Below, in pieces: positions 1 to 6,188 of a DNA stretch of 34,633 nucleotides (the stretch's first letter is position 1; the number at the start of each line of letters is the position of its first letter). The position numbers were made by a program, and so were the translations under genes. The notes beneath the pieces were generated by a model that saw nothing but the letters and a program-made list of their open reading frames with translations, made no database searches and was not told the DNA's origin. Origin of the DNA: a virus. The stretch spans positions 1 to 34,633 of the IMG/VR virus record IMGVR_UViG_3300025071_000023; one strand, given 5' to 3'.

Positions 1-1092
1 GATTTCTCGGCAAACGTCTTTGCCAACTGGAATCCATCAAGCATTACAAGCGGAGTCTTCAATCTTACATGGGACGGCTGCACGGCCCTCACCGCTCAAT
101 CGGTCGAGAACATACTGACCTCCATTAACGCATCTGGCAAATACGCAACGTCTACCGGAGCATCTGGTGGCACTGCTTTGGGTGACGCTGGCATCGACAT
201 CGACTACAATACAGCCACTGGCTCACTCAGTGCCGCGACGAACGCCGCAATCGACAGTCTAATCGGCAAAGGCTGGCAAGTGTTTATCAACGGCGTCTTG
301 ACGATTCCTAACGTGTTGACCTTAGCTCCCGCAGCCGCTTACAGTCTCCGTTCGTTCGACGCTGACGCTGACCCGGATGTTGTTAATGTTCGACGTTCAA
401 GCGACAACGCAACGAGCAACTTCAAGGCATCCGAGGTTAGCGATGGGACGCTTGTGGCTTTCGTAGGCGCAGGCAACGACGGCCACGTCACCACATGGTA
501 TGACCAAGGCGGCACGAATAACGCAGCACAGGCCACGGCATCAAGCCAGCCTAAGATTGTCGATGGTGGCGTGTTGGTGACTGAGGGCGGTTTGCCTTCT
601 ATTAACTTCCCAACTGAGGTTTCAAACTTGAGCCTTGACCATAGTGACATCTACGGCCAAGCGAATCTTGATTCGTATTACGTGACAAAGACGACTGGAG
701 GCTCGGTTGCAACTTACCACTATCTTTATCCCTCGTTAGTAACTAATGGGGATGTTTATGGGATGGTGGCAACCGCAGGTAGCTCGTCTACCAATACTTC
801 TGACAATTATGGTTCACCGACTTACTATGCTAACGGAACTCAAATCACGGGGACAACAAGGGGTCATATTTACACAGCTACCTCTGGCGGTCAGAAACTA
901 GTTGCCCACATTGGTGCGAATACAACTGATTCAAGGTGGGGAACTGCCAGCATGAACTTTGGTAATTACATCAACCATAGTAATTTTGGTTACACCGGCA
1001 AACTCCAAGAGATGATATTCTTCAACACTGACCAAAGCGCAAACCGCACAGGCATTGAGGCTAACATCAACGACACTTACACCATCTACTAG
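1..1092 (+). CDS. Fibre/appendage protein with arabinofuranosidase-like segment (5' truncated)
   Basis: The frame is open from base 1, so the N-terminus lies outside the window; the first plausible codon for a start (TTG at 178) is internal. About 363 residues are visible. The first ~80 (NVFANW, ALTAQSVENIL) resemble BspA-like or leucine-rich surface repeats. Residues encoded at about 334-570 carry AAYSLRSF, VRRSSDNAT, FVGAGNDGHV, TTWYDQGG and QPKIVDGG, which match the recurrent pattern of the alpha-L-arabinofuranosidase B catalytic family. The remainder looks like a LamG/concanavalin-type beta-sandwich. I infer a receptor- or glycan-binding appendage; enzymatic activity is not shown. The stop is followed two bases later by the next gene. 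The partial gene at 34286-34633 may be its 5' end. Confidence 0.75.
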   Translation, partial: DFSANVFANWNPSSITSGVFNLTWDGCTALTAQSVENILTSINASGKYATSTGASGGTALGDAGIDIDYNTATGSLSAATNAAIDSLIGKGWQVFINGVLTIPNVLTLAPAAAYSLRSFDADADPDVVNVRRSSDNATSNFKASEVSDGTLVAFVGAGNDGHVTTWYDQGGTNNAAQATASSQPKIVDGGVLVTEGGLPSINFPTEVSNLSLDHSDIYGQANLDSYYVTKTTGGSVATYHYLYPSLVTNGDVYGMVATAGSSSTNTSDNYGSPTYYANGTQITGTTRGHIYTATSGGQKLVAHIGANTTDSRWGTASMNFGNYINHSNFGYTGKLQEMIFFNTDQSANRTGIEANINDTYTIY

Positions 1093-1094
1093 TT

Positions 1095-1331
1095 ATGTAT
1101 TATACATCACAAGACAAAGAGACACTCGACGCTTACAACGCAAAGATTGTTACTGGCGAAAACTATGATGGCACTACAACAGTTCTATGGGCTAATGTGG
1201 TTGAGCATCACGAAGGTGGTATGTTTGCAATTCTTAAGCACAACGGTTACCAGCTCATCGACGGCGAAGAAGATGCCCCTACAGTTGACTCTATCTCCGA
1301 CTTCTTTCCACCCTTAGAAGACCTTAACTAA
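1095..1331 (+). CDS. Small acidic protein downstream of fibre gene
   Basis: This gene encodes 78 residues, starts two bases after the fibre stop and ends by overlapping the next start (TAATG). The sequence is acidic with a C-terminal DFFPPLEDLN and no membrane segment. I do not recognise a family with confidence. The position, as the first of three short acidic genes after a fibre gene, suggests a fibre accessory, cap or chaperone protein, but that rests on context only. Confidence 0.75.
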   Translation: MYYTSQDKETLDAYNAKIVTGENYDGTTTVLWANVVEHHEGGMFAILKHNGYQLIDGEEDAPTVDSISDFFPPLEDLN

Positions 1332-1657
1332 TGACAGACGAAACTCATCGCTTCTTTAGGTTCAGCAACGAAGCTTCCTACGAGACACTCACGACCGCTG
1401 GTAACACCGCAAGGAACCTCCCTGACGACAACGGAACTGAACGGTGGTTGGCACTTTGGGATAACACTTTCTTAGACCCAGAGACATCTAGTGACCGACT
1501 CTATTGTGTTAAGCGCAGTGGTATACTGGAATCAGACGATTTTGACCTAGACGGCATCGAAGAAATCAACCTTGAGACTTACCTACAACGCCTAAGCTGG
1601 GAGCCGCCTGTCGAAGAAGACCTTGAGCTTCTTGATGAACTAGAACTACCTGACTAA
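1331..1657 (+). CDS. Small very acidic protein
   Basis: This gene encodes 108 residues and overlaps both neighbours by one base (TAATG junctions). The C-terminal quarter is strongly acidic (EEDLELLDELELPD). There are no membrane segments, signal peptide or recognised motif. It lies between two other short acidic genes, and the three are likely translated together. A fibre-associated or chaperone role is only a guess from position. Confidence 0.7.
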   Translation: MTDETHRFFRFSNEASYETLTTAGNTARNLPDDNGTERWLALWDNTFLDPETSSDRLYCVKRSGILESDDFDLDGIEEINLETYLQRLSWEPPVEEDLELLDELELPD

Positions 1658-1992
1658 TGGAAGACCAAGAACCACTTACAGACATTGAGCAATCCCGCGC
1701 TGACACTGGGTTTCGATACTATGTCGTCCAACCCGATGTCTACACAGGACTTGTTGCAGCCGTAGACTCTGACCGGGGCTATCCTAACAAACAAGGCACT
1801 ACGCTCACTGGGTTGCCGCCTGTTGAAAGCCTTGCAGAAGCCACTGACGACTCAGGGCGACTCATAGCCATCGACTGCTGGAGATTCACATCTAACGACG
1901 ATGCGATGCTAGAAGATGCCGAGGGTGTCCAAGAGCTTACTCAGTTAGAGTTCTTGTCGATTAAGCCAGAGCCAGAAAACGAGATGGAGTAA
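1657..1992 (+). CDS. Small acidic protein
   Basis: This gene encodes 111 residues and is the third of the acidic trio. Its stop overlaps the start of the holin-like gene (TAATG at 1990-1994). The N-terminal half includes FRYYVVQPDVYTGLVAA, and the C-terminus is acidic (EPENEME). I see no catalytic motif or membrane span. It marks the transition from fibre genes to lysis genes. Function unknown. Confidence 0.7.
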   Translation: MEDQEPLTDIEQSRADTGFRYYVVQPDVYTGLVAAVDSDRGYPNKQGTTLTGLPPVESLAEATDDSGRLIAIDCWRFTSNDDAMLEDAEGVQELTQLEFLSIKPEPENEME

Positions 1993-2171
1993 TGAACAAC
2001 CATCATTTAACACACCCGATCACAGGAATGATTGCTAGCTCATGGTCAGCAATTTCTGCCTATTTTGACTATTTTGAAATGGCTGTTGGATTCATCTCGG
2101 CAGTTATAGCCCTTATGATCGGAATACTTTCCCTGATAAACCAATGGCGGAGGTTTAAAAAAGGCGAATGA
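1992..2171 (+). CDS. Putative holin (short membrane protein)
   Basis: The gene runs ATG 1992 to TGA 2171 and encodes 59 residues. A hydrophobic stretch (MAVGFISAVIALMIGILSLI, about residues 30-49) ends in a basic tail (NQWRRFKKGE), the usual holin layout of a membrane span followed by positive charges. A weaker hydrophobic or amphipathic stretch precedes it at about residues 10-27. The start overlaps the stop of the previous gene, and the stop overlaps the next start (ATGA). It sits directly before the spanin-like pair and the amidase, so a holin role is the best reading. A second candidate holin is at 33858-34025. Confidence 0.65.
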   Translation: MNNHHLTHPITGMIASSWSAISAYFDYFEMAVGFISAVIALMIGILSLINQWRRFKKGE

Positions 2172-2368
2172 TGAAGCTTTTGACAGCATCGCTTCAAGCC
2201 TATATCGCTTACACAAACTTAAAACTGAGGAGATATATTGATGACCTGGAAGACGAAATTGATAAGCTGGCTAGCGTTGGTGATGCTGCTTCCGTCTTGC
2301 GGATCGAACGTCTCTCAAAAAGAATTAAACGCGAGCAGCTACGATCCTCCGGTGATAACTCTGACTGA
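2168..2368 (+). CDS. Small coiled-coil protein, possible i-spanin (Rz-like)
   Basis: This gene encodes 66 residues and overlaps the holin-like gene by 4 bases. A mildly hydrophobic N-terminus (MMKLLTASLQAYIAYTNLKL) is followed by a charged helix (RRYIDDLEDEIDKLASV, then LRIERLSKRIKREQ) with heptad character. Rz proteins have an N-terminal anchor and a periplasmic coiled coil; the anchor here is weak. The main support is context: a lipoprotein gene starts inside it in another frame, as with Rz/Rz1, and an amidase follows. It could also be an unrelated cytoplasmic helper of lysis. Confidence 0.55.
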   Translation: MMKLLTASLQAYIAYTNLKLRRYIDDLEDEIDKLASVGDAASVLRIERLSKRIKREQLRSSGDNSD

Positions 2369-2471
2369 TGGCCGGCTTTATACATTTCAAGAGGTTTCGA
2401 TGATCGGTAGAGGCCAGAAGTATTATAGCCAGTATGTCTGGCAACGGGCATTAATTACCGGACAGAAATGA
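2241..2471 (+). CDS. Lipoprotein, possible o-spanin (Rz1-like)
   Basis: ATG at 2241 is preferred over the TTG at 2238, giving 76 residues. The N-terminus is a lipoprotein signal peptide: MTWKTK, a hydrophobic core (LISWLALVML) and the lipobox LPSC followed by GSN. The first part of the gene is nested in a different frame of the coiled-coil gene at 2168-2368, which is the hallmark arrangement of overlapping spanin genes, although it extends ~100 bases beyond. The stop overlaps the start of the amidase gene. At 76 residues with little proline it is longer than lambda Rz1, so the assignment rests on the lipobox and the nesting. Confidence 0.65.
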   Translation: MTWKTKLISWLALVMLLPSCGSNVSQKELNASSYDPPVITLTDGRLYTFQEVSMIGRGQKYYSQYVWQRALITGQK

Positions 2472-3073
2472 AATCAATATTTGAAAAGCTAATAGCTATC
2501 TTCTCGCGCAAACCAAAGCCGAGGATCAAGAAAGTATTGATTTGCGTGGGCCACTCTAGAATGGGCGATAAAGGCGCTGTGAGCCGAGGCAACGTCAGTG
2601 AGTGGGCTTATAATCAATACGTTGCTGAGAAGCTACGAGAGAAGCTTATAGAGCGTTCTATATCATCAACAGTGATTTCCGAGACTCCATTTAAAGGGTA
2701 TCACAAATCTTGTTCGTATTTATCTGAGCAGTCTTGGGGTTACGATTGCGTAATTGAGCTGCATTTTAATTCTCATACGGCAAGCGCAAATGGATTTGAG
2801 TATCTCTATTGCGCCGGCAGCGAAAAAGGTAAAAAGCTAGCAGAGTCATTTCGTAAAATCCACTCGGAGGTTGTGCCAGGACAGAAAGATAGAGGGGTCA
2901 AGGCAATTAGCCAAGGGGGTAGAGGCTACAGGTTCTTATCCAAAACTAAACCACCGGCGGCTATATTGGAGCCGTTTTTCGGCAGCAATGCTAAGGAGTG
3001 GGTGTTGTTTGACGGCATGGAGTCGGAGCTAGCTCAGATCTACTGCGATGCTCTAGTCGATTATTTGGCGTAA
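2468..3073 (+). CDS. Endolysin, N-acetylmuramoyl-L-alanine amidase (Amidase_3-like)
   Basis: This gene encodes 201 residues and is predicted to cleave the amide bond between N-acetylmuramic acid and the stem peptide. The Amidase_3 pattern is visible: VLICVGHS with H29, a glutamate at E45, ELHFNSH with H99 and H103, and a late glutamate E168 in ILEPFFGSN; these would hold zinc and act in catalysis. The first ~20 residues (MKSIFEKLIAIFSRKPKPR) are basic and partly hydrophobic, perhaps a signal-anchor-like tail, but no clear cleavable signal is seen. It closes the lysis cassette. The stop is followed within seven bases by the hairpin array. Confidence 0.85.
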   Translation: MKSIFEKLIAIFSRKPKPRIKKVLICVGHSRMGDKGAVSRGNVSEWAYNQYVAEKLREKLIERSISSTVISETPFKGYHKSCSYLSEQSWGYDCVIELHFNSHTASANGFEYLYCAGSEKGKKLAESFRKIHSEVVPGQKDRGVKAISQGGRGYRFLSKTKPPAAILEPFFGSNAKEWVLFDGMESELAQIYCDALVDYLA

Positions 3074-3079
3074 AAAAGC

Positions 3080-3196
3080 GGAGTGTTTCTTGCATAAGTC
3101 CTCCAAAAACGGCGTAGTTGTTGCATAGCTACGCCAAAAACGGGGTAGTTGTTGCATAGTTACCCCAGAGCGGGGTAGTTGTTGCATAACTACCCC
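3080..3196 (+). repeat. Four tandem covarying 25-nt hairpins
   Basis: Four 25-base units lie at 3080-3104, 3111-3135, 3142-3166 and 3172-3196, separated by A-rich spacers (AAAAAC, AAAAAC, AGAGC). Each folds as a 9-bp stem with a 7-base loop, (G/C)TTGCAT. Stem pair 3-23 changes as A-T, C-G, G-C, G-C, always complementary. All but one of the other departures from Watson-Crick pairing are G-U pairs if the + strand is transcribed; the exception is a U-C mismatch at pair 5-21 of unit 1. On the - strand the wobbles would become A-C. This supports a structured + strand RNA rather than a plain DNA operator. No U-tract follows, so these are not ordinary terminators. Confidence 0.85.
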
Positions 3197-3256
3197 AATA
3201 TTTCGTCTGTAAAATAAAGAACCACAGCACCTAATTAAAATAATTTAAGAAATATA

Positions 3257-3287
3257 TTTGACTGGTTTCTATTTTTCGCTAGGTTTA
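3257..3287 (+). promoter_or_regulatory. Early promoter candidate (Bacteroidetes-type)
   Basis: TTTG at 3257-3260 and TAGGTTTA at 3280-3287 are separated by 19 bases. The Bacteroidetes consensus is TTTG or TTG, 19-21 bases, then TAnnTTTG; seven of eight positions of the second box match. The upstream 40 bases are very A/T-rich. The site precedes the first early gene. As a sigma70 site, TTGACT has only a weak -10 at 16 bases. The TAGG at 3280-3283 can also pair with CCTA at 3307-3310 around a TCAGC/GCTGA stem (3293-3306), so the leader can fold. Confidence 0.4.
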
Positions 3288-3314
3288 ATTTATCAGCAAG
3301 AGCTGACCTAAAAG

Positions 3315-3443
3315 ATGAAACTAATACAAGTTGACCAAAAAACACATCAGGCACTTAAGGTGCTTGCCGTCACAAAGGGAGTAAGCCTCAAAGACTTAGT
3401 CCAGAACCTGCTTAGCAAAGCATTGAAAGGAGCAAGAAAATGA
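3315..3443 (+). CDS. Ribbon-helix-helix-like small regulator
   Basis: ATG 3315 to TGA 3441-3443 encodes 42 residues. A short strand (MKLIQVD) is followed by helix QKTHQALKVLAVTKG, a turn with GVSL, and helix KDLVQNLLSKALK. This strand-helix-helix layout and spacing match CopG/Arc-type dimeric DNA-binding proteins. It is the first gene after the early promoter candidate and overlaps the next gene at ATGA (3440-3443). An autoregulatory or early-switch role is plausible; the leader stem at 3293-3306 is a possible operator. No experimental-type evidence is visible. Confidence 0.6.
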   Translation: MKLIQVDQKTHQALKVLAVTKGVSLKDLVQNLLSKALKGARK

Positions 3444-3697
3444 AAGAAGTAATGCTGGGAGCGGCGATCTTTCTTAGCCTTTCCACACTCGTTATGTGGG
3501 TGTTTGCTAGCTCGCGAGCAGTTGAGAAGGCTAGAATTCAAGAGATGGCTCACAAGCTGTATCTTCGTCCGAACTTTGAGCTTCTTGAAATTAAGGAGCT
3601 TCTGATCGGAGGATACTATGAGCTAGACGAATACGAAATAAACGAGCGGATTGAGGCGATTAATATCGCTTTAAACGCAAAACAAAGGACATACTAA
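3440..3697 (+). CDS. Small membrane-anchored early protein
   Basis: This gene encodes 85 residues with a good Shine-Dalgarno site (AAAGGAGC, about 8 bases before ATG). The N-terminus is one membrane segment (LGAAIFLSLSTLVMWVF, about residues 6-22), followed by a charged helical domain (RAVEKARIQEMAHKLY, then EIKELLIGGYYELDEYEINERIEAI). I do not recognise the family. The early position suggests a host-interaction protein at the inner membrane. The stop overlaps the next start by one base. Confidence 0.7.
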   Translation: MKEVMLGAAIFLSLSTLVMWVFASSRAVEKARIQEMAHKLYLRPNFELLEIKELLIGGYYELDEYEINERIEAINIALNAKQRTY

Positions 3698-3888
3698 TGG
3701 ACATTTACGAAGAGGGTAAAAAGTCAGCTTTAATCAAAGAAGCTGAGCGAAAAGCCAGATACGCTCCTAGTGAGCGCTGGGACGCCATAGAAGCTGGAGT
3801 GGCCCGAATTAGGTCTAATGAGACAGAAGAATACAAAGCGGCGCGAGAGCGCGATTACGCGCAAGCCAGAAAGAATCTAGGGCTATGA
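3697..3888 (+). CDS. Small charged early protein
   Basis: This gene encodes 63 residues; AAAGGA lies about 8 bases before the ATG. The sequence is highly charged and helical (YEEGKKSALIKEAERKARYA, then EEYKAARERDYAQARKNL) and rich in R, K, E and A. There are no recognised motifs and no membrane segment. It overlaps both neighbours by 1-4 bases and probably belongs to one early transcript. Function unknown. Confidence 0.65.
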   Translation: MDIYEEGKKSALIKEAERKARYAPSERWDAIEAGVARIRSNETEEYKAARERDYAQARKNLGL

Positions 3889-4118
3889 CTATTGAGCAAC
3901 ACCAAACCTACTTTGAGGAAGTTAAAAAACTGGTATACGATCAAATTAATTACCTTAAAGGATTTAGGGGAAACAGTTTTTACGATCAAAATTCCAAGCC
4001 AAGCTTGAAGCCAAACATTGAGCCTGATGATGAAGAGCTAGCTGAGTTAGCTTATATTTCATTAGGTTTAGGTGAGCAGAGGTTTTTGCCATCCAGGAGA
4101 TACGGATCACGATTATGA
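3885..4118 (+). CDS. Hypothetical early protein
   Basis: This gene encodes 77 residues and overlaps the preceding gene (ATGA) and the following one by 4 bases. The N-terminal half is probably helical (EQHQTYFEEVKKLVYDQINYL). It contains an acidic patch (EPDDEELAELAY) and ends in a basic tail (SRRYGSRL). I recognise no family. Confidence 0.6.
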   Translation: MTIEQHQTYFEEVKKLVYDQINYLKGFRGNSFYDQNSKPSLKPNIEPDDEELAELAYISLGLGEQRFLPSRRYGSRL

Positions 4119-4309
4119 AATCAACACAAAAGCGCCAGATATTAACGCACTTAGAAAACGGCGGGAGCCTTACTACAATTGCGGCATTTAAACAATTTGG
4201 ATGCACCAGATTGGCTGCACGGGTCTTAGACCTACGCCGCGATGGGCATCCAGTCAAATCAGAGCGAATCTCTATCAACGGTAAACACGTTGCGAAATAT
4301 TCAATTTAA
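4115..4309 (+). CDS. Helix-turn-helix domain protein (HTH_39-like)
   Basis: This gene encodes 64 residues. KRQILTHLENGGSLTTIAAF, then KQFGCTRLAARVLDLRRDGH and PVKSERISINGKHVAKYSI form the compact winged-helix pattern common in phage recombination operons: helix, LTTIEA-type turn, RLAARVxDLRxxGxxI recognition helix, and a wing strand with NGKxVAxY. It probably binds DNA as a small regulator or recombination accessory. It sits immediately upstream of the Bet and exonuclease genes, and its stop is 4 bases from the Bet start. GGAGA lies about 14 bases before the ATG, too far to be a strong ribosome site. Confidence 0.75.
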   Translation: MKSTQKRQILTHLENGGSLTTIAAFKQFGCTRLAARVLDLRRDGHPVKSERISINGKHVAKYSI

Positions 4310-4313
4310 CGAC

Positions 4314-4964
4314 ATGAAAAACGAAATAACACAACAAAAGGGCAATGCTTTACAGGAGCTTGCGGAGAGACTCGGCAGCAACTCAAAGAGGACCGCTGAA
4401 ATACTTAAAGCTACGGCTTTTAAGAACTGCAAGAATGATGAACAGTTCGCCAGCCTCGTTATTGTAGCCAATACTTATGGACTAAACCCTTTATTAAAAG
4501 AGCTTTACGCTTTTCCTGGCAAGGGCGGGGAGATTGTCCCCATTGTCAGCATTGACGGATGGCTTCGGATCATTAACGACCATCCTGAGATGAATGGGAT
4601 GAGCGAGGAGTGGGCTGAAGACGGTAGCTGGTGTGAGATCAAGATCCACCGGAAGGATCGCGAGCATCCGACTACTCATCGTGAATACTTGGAAGAAGTT
4701 AAGCGTAACACCGAACCTTGGAAACAGCACCCTCGCCGGATGCTTAAATGGAAGGCCATAATTCAATGTGGGCGCGTAGCCTTTGGATTTGGGGGAATTC
4801 ACGATGAAGACGAGGGCCGCGACATCGCCGGTTTCCGTGACGTAACACCGGTCAAGCCGGTTACAAGAGTTCGTGAAATTGCGGTTGATCCTTTTGAGGA
4901 CGTAGTCGAGACCGATATTGAGCCAGACACTGAGGATCTTTTTAGTCAGGAGGGATCGAAATGA
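4314..4964 (+). CDS. bet: Bet/RecT-type single-strand annealing protein
   Basis: I chose ATG 4314, just after the upstream stop, rather than the ATG at 4242 that would overlap it; this gives 216 residues. The phage recombination protein Bet pattern is present: F(K)NCKNDEQFASLVIVANTYG, GLNPLLKELYAFP, then VPIVSIDGWLRIIN, SWCEIKIHRKDREHP and RMLKWKAIIQCGRVAFGFGG. It would coat and anneal single-stranded DNA during recombination and concatemer formation. The acidic C-terminal tail (DTEDLFSQEGSK) is probably the partner-binding part. Its stop overlaps the start of the YqaJ exonuclease gene, the classic annealase-nuclease pair. Confidence 0.9.
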   Translation: MKNEITQQKGNALQELAERLGSNSKRTAEILKATAFKNCKNDEQFASLVIVANTYGLNPLLKELYAFPGKGGEIVPIVSIDGWLRIINDHPEMNGMSEEWAEDGSWCEIKIHRKDREHPTTHREYLEEVKRNTEPWKQHPRRMLKWKAIIQCGRVAFGFGGIHDEDEGRDIAGFRDVTPVKPVTRVREIAVDPFEDVVETDIEPDTEDLFSQEGSK

Positions 4965-5602
4965 TCGTTCACGACGATATTAAACAAGGCTCGGAAGCTT
5001 GGGAGCAGATCAGGCTCGGGAGGGCTACGGCTTCACAGGCTAGCAATATCCTCACACCTACCGGTAAGCTATCAACAAGCCGTATTAAATTTGCTCGTAA
5101 GTTGGCGCGAGAATGCCGTGTGAGCGACCCTATGGTGTTCGCTGGGAACAAGTTCACTGACTGGGGTAACGACCATGAGAACGAGGCGCGGGAGCTGTTT
5201 GAGTCAATGATGGGATACCAAGTCACCGAGGTCGGGTTTGTTACCCGTGACGATAAGATTATCGGATGCAGCCCTGATGGATTGATTATGGATGAAGACG
5301 GGAAGTATAACATGGGGTTAGAGATCAAATGTCCTCAAGTTGATAAGCATACTGAGTATCTTATGGAAGGAGTGTTGCCAAAGGAATACAAGCTTCAAGT
5401 CCATTGGAGCATGGCTGTCACCGGCATTAAGACATGGTGGTTTATGAGCTATTTTCCTGAGACCAATCCTCTCATCATAAAGCTGCAAGCTGACGAGTTC
5501 ACTGATCTTGTCTCACGCGCTCAAGATGATTTTATTCCAGAATATAAAGAGGTAGCTGAGCAGGTCAAGGAGGCTTTATTTGGAAAGGTGGTAATTCGAT
5601 GA
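4961..5602 (+). CDS. YqaJ/lambda-exonuclease-type 5'-3' exonuclease
   Basis: This gene encodes 213 residues with a strong Shine-Dalgarno site (GGAGGG, about 8 bases before ATG). Family motifs in order are QGSEAWEQIRLGRATAS near the N-terminus, GNDHENEA (E73/E75), GCSPDGLI (D106), GLEIKCPQ (E121, K123) and KLQVHWSMAVTG (Q146). These make up the PD-(D/E)XK active site of viral recombinases that resect double-stranded ends to expose 3' single strands for the Bet-type annealase encoded directly upstream. Length is typical for the family (about 200-230 residues). Confidence 0.92.
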   Translation: MIVHDDIKQGSEAWEQIRLGRATASQASNILTPTGKLSTSRIKFARKLARECRVSDPMVFAGNKFTDWGNDHENEARELFESMMGYQVTEVGFVTRDDKIIGCSPDGLIMDEDGKYNMGLEIKCPQVDKHTEYLMEGVLPKEYKLQVHWSMAVTGIKTWWFMSYFPETNPLIIKLQADEFTDLVSRAQDDFIPEYKEVAEQVKEALFGKVVIR

Positions 5603-5886
5603 CTATTGCAATGAAAAACCTAATTGAGTCAGAGAAATGGAGACGAGCAGGTGTTAATACTTTTTATCGCAAATCGCTAGTCCTAGCTACTGTCTGCCAG
5701 CCAGGTATTTCGACATATGATTTATCTAAAATATTCGGGACAACCCCCGATTCGATTAATACGGCCATTCGGGAACTTGGGAAAAAGAATTTGCTTAGAA
5801 AGGAAAAGGTTAAAGAGCCAAAAAGAACAGCGATCTATCCTACACCCTACGCTAAGGATCTAGCAAACATTATCGAAACAGTATGA
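5599..5886 (+). CDS. Winged helix-turn-helix protein
   Basis: This gene encodes 95 residues, with AAGGTGG about 8 bases before ATG. The segment STYDLSKIFGTTPDSINTAI followed by RELGKKNLLRKEKVKEPKR fits a winged helix: a turn after STYDLSKIF, a recognition helix with SINTAIRELG, and a wing with basic residues. It is MarR/replication-protein-like in length and layout. The position between recombination and replication genes suggests a role in DNA metabolism or transcription control. It overlaps both neighbours by 4 bases. Confidence 0.65.
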   Translation: MTIAMKNLIESEKWRRAGVNTFYRKSLVLATVCQPGISTYDLSKIFGTTPDSINTAIRELGKKNLLRKEKVKEPKRTAIYPTPYAKDLANIIETV

Positions 5887-6188
5887 CACGCTACGCCAAA
5901 CGGGTGGACGCCAATCACTCAGAAGTGGTTGCGGAGTTCAAGGAGCTTTTGCCCGAAGCTAGCGTATTTGATTTATCGGGCGCGGGAAGAGGTATTCCTG
6001 ACATCCTTGTGGGCTTGAATGGTTTTAATTACCTGTTTGAGATCAAGGACGGCTCCAAGCCTCCCAGCGCCCGTAAATTAACTAAAGCTCAAAAGGAGCT
6101 GCACTTGAGCTGGCAAGGTCAAATATGCGTAATCCACAACGCCGGCCAGATGCTGGCAGAGATTGCGAAAACACAAAACACAAAATGA
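5883..6188 (+). CDS. VRR-NUC-like nuclease
   Basis: This gene encodes 101 residues. The VRR-NUC signature is visible: an N-terminal glutamate (E14), GAGRGIPDILVG with D40, and LFEIKDG with E53 and K55, followed by LTKAQKELHLSWQGQICVIH. These residues form a PD-(D/E)XK active site. Stand-alone phage VRR-NUC proteins are usually assigned structure-specific endonuclease or junction-resolvase roles, which fits the recombination cluster. No ribosome site is seen; translation is likely coupled through the ATGA overlap with the upstream gene. Confidence 0.82.
   Translation: MTRYAKRVDANHSEVVAEFKELLPEASVFDLSGAGRGIPDILVGLNGFNYLFEIKDGSKPPSARKLTKAQKELHLSWQGQICVIHNAGQMLAEIAKTQNTK

Noticed and set aside
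339-650. Open frames on the - strand (for example 339-650, 4494-4802, 4969-5328, 7667-8107, 23009-23404, 29752-30030)
   Set aside because: They lie opposite well-supported + strand genes, have low-complexity or implausible protein sequence, and lack ribosome sites or overlapping-operon logic.
3080-3196. CRISPR array or phage-type intrinsic terminators
   Set aside because: Spacers are only 5-6 bases and near-identical, so this is not CRISPR. No U-tract follows any stem, so they are not simple terminators.
5599-5886. MarR-type antibiotic-resistance regulator
   Set aside because: Only a generic winged helix is visible; there is no dimerisation domain or operator evidence to support a MarR name.
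6125-6184. Longer start for the replication initiator at 6125
   Set aside because: It would add 20 residues encoded inside the VRR-NUC-like gene with no domain character, whereas 6185 forms the ATGA overlap used throughout this region.
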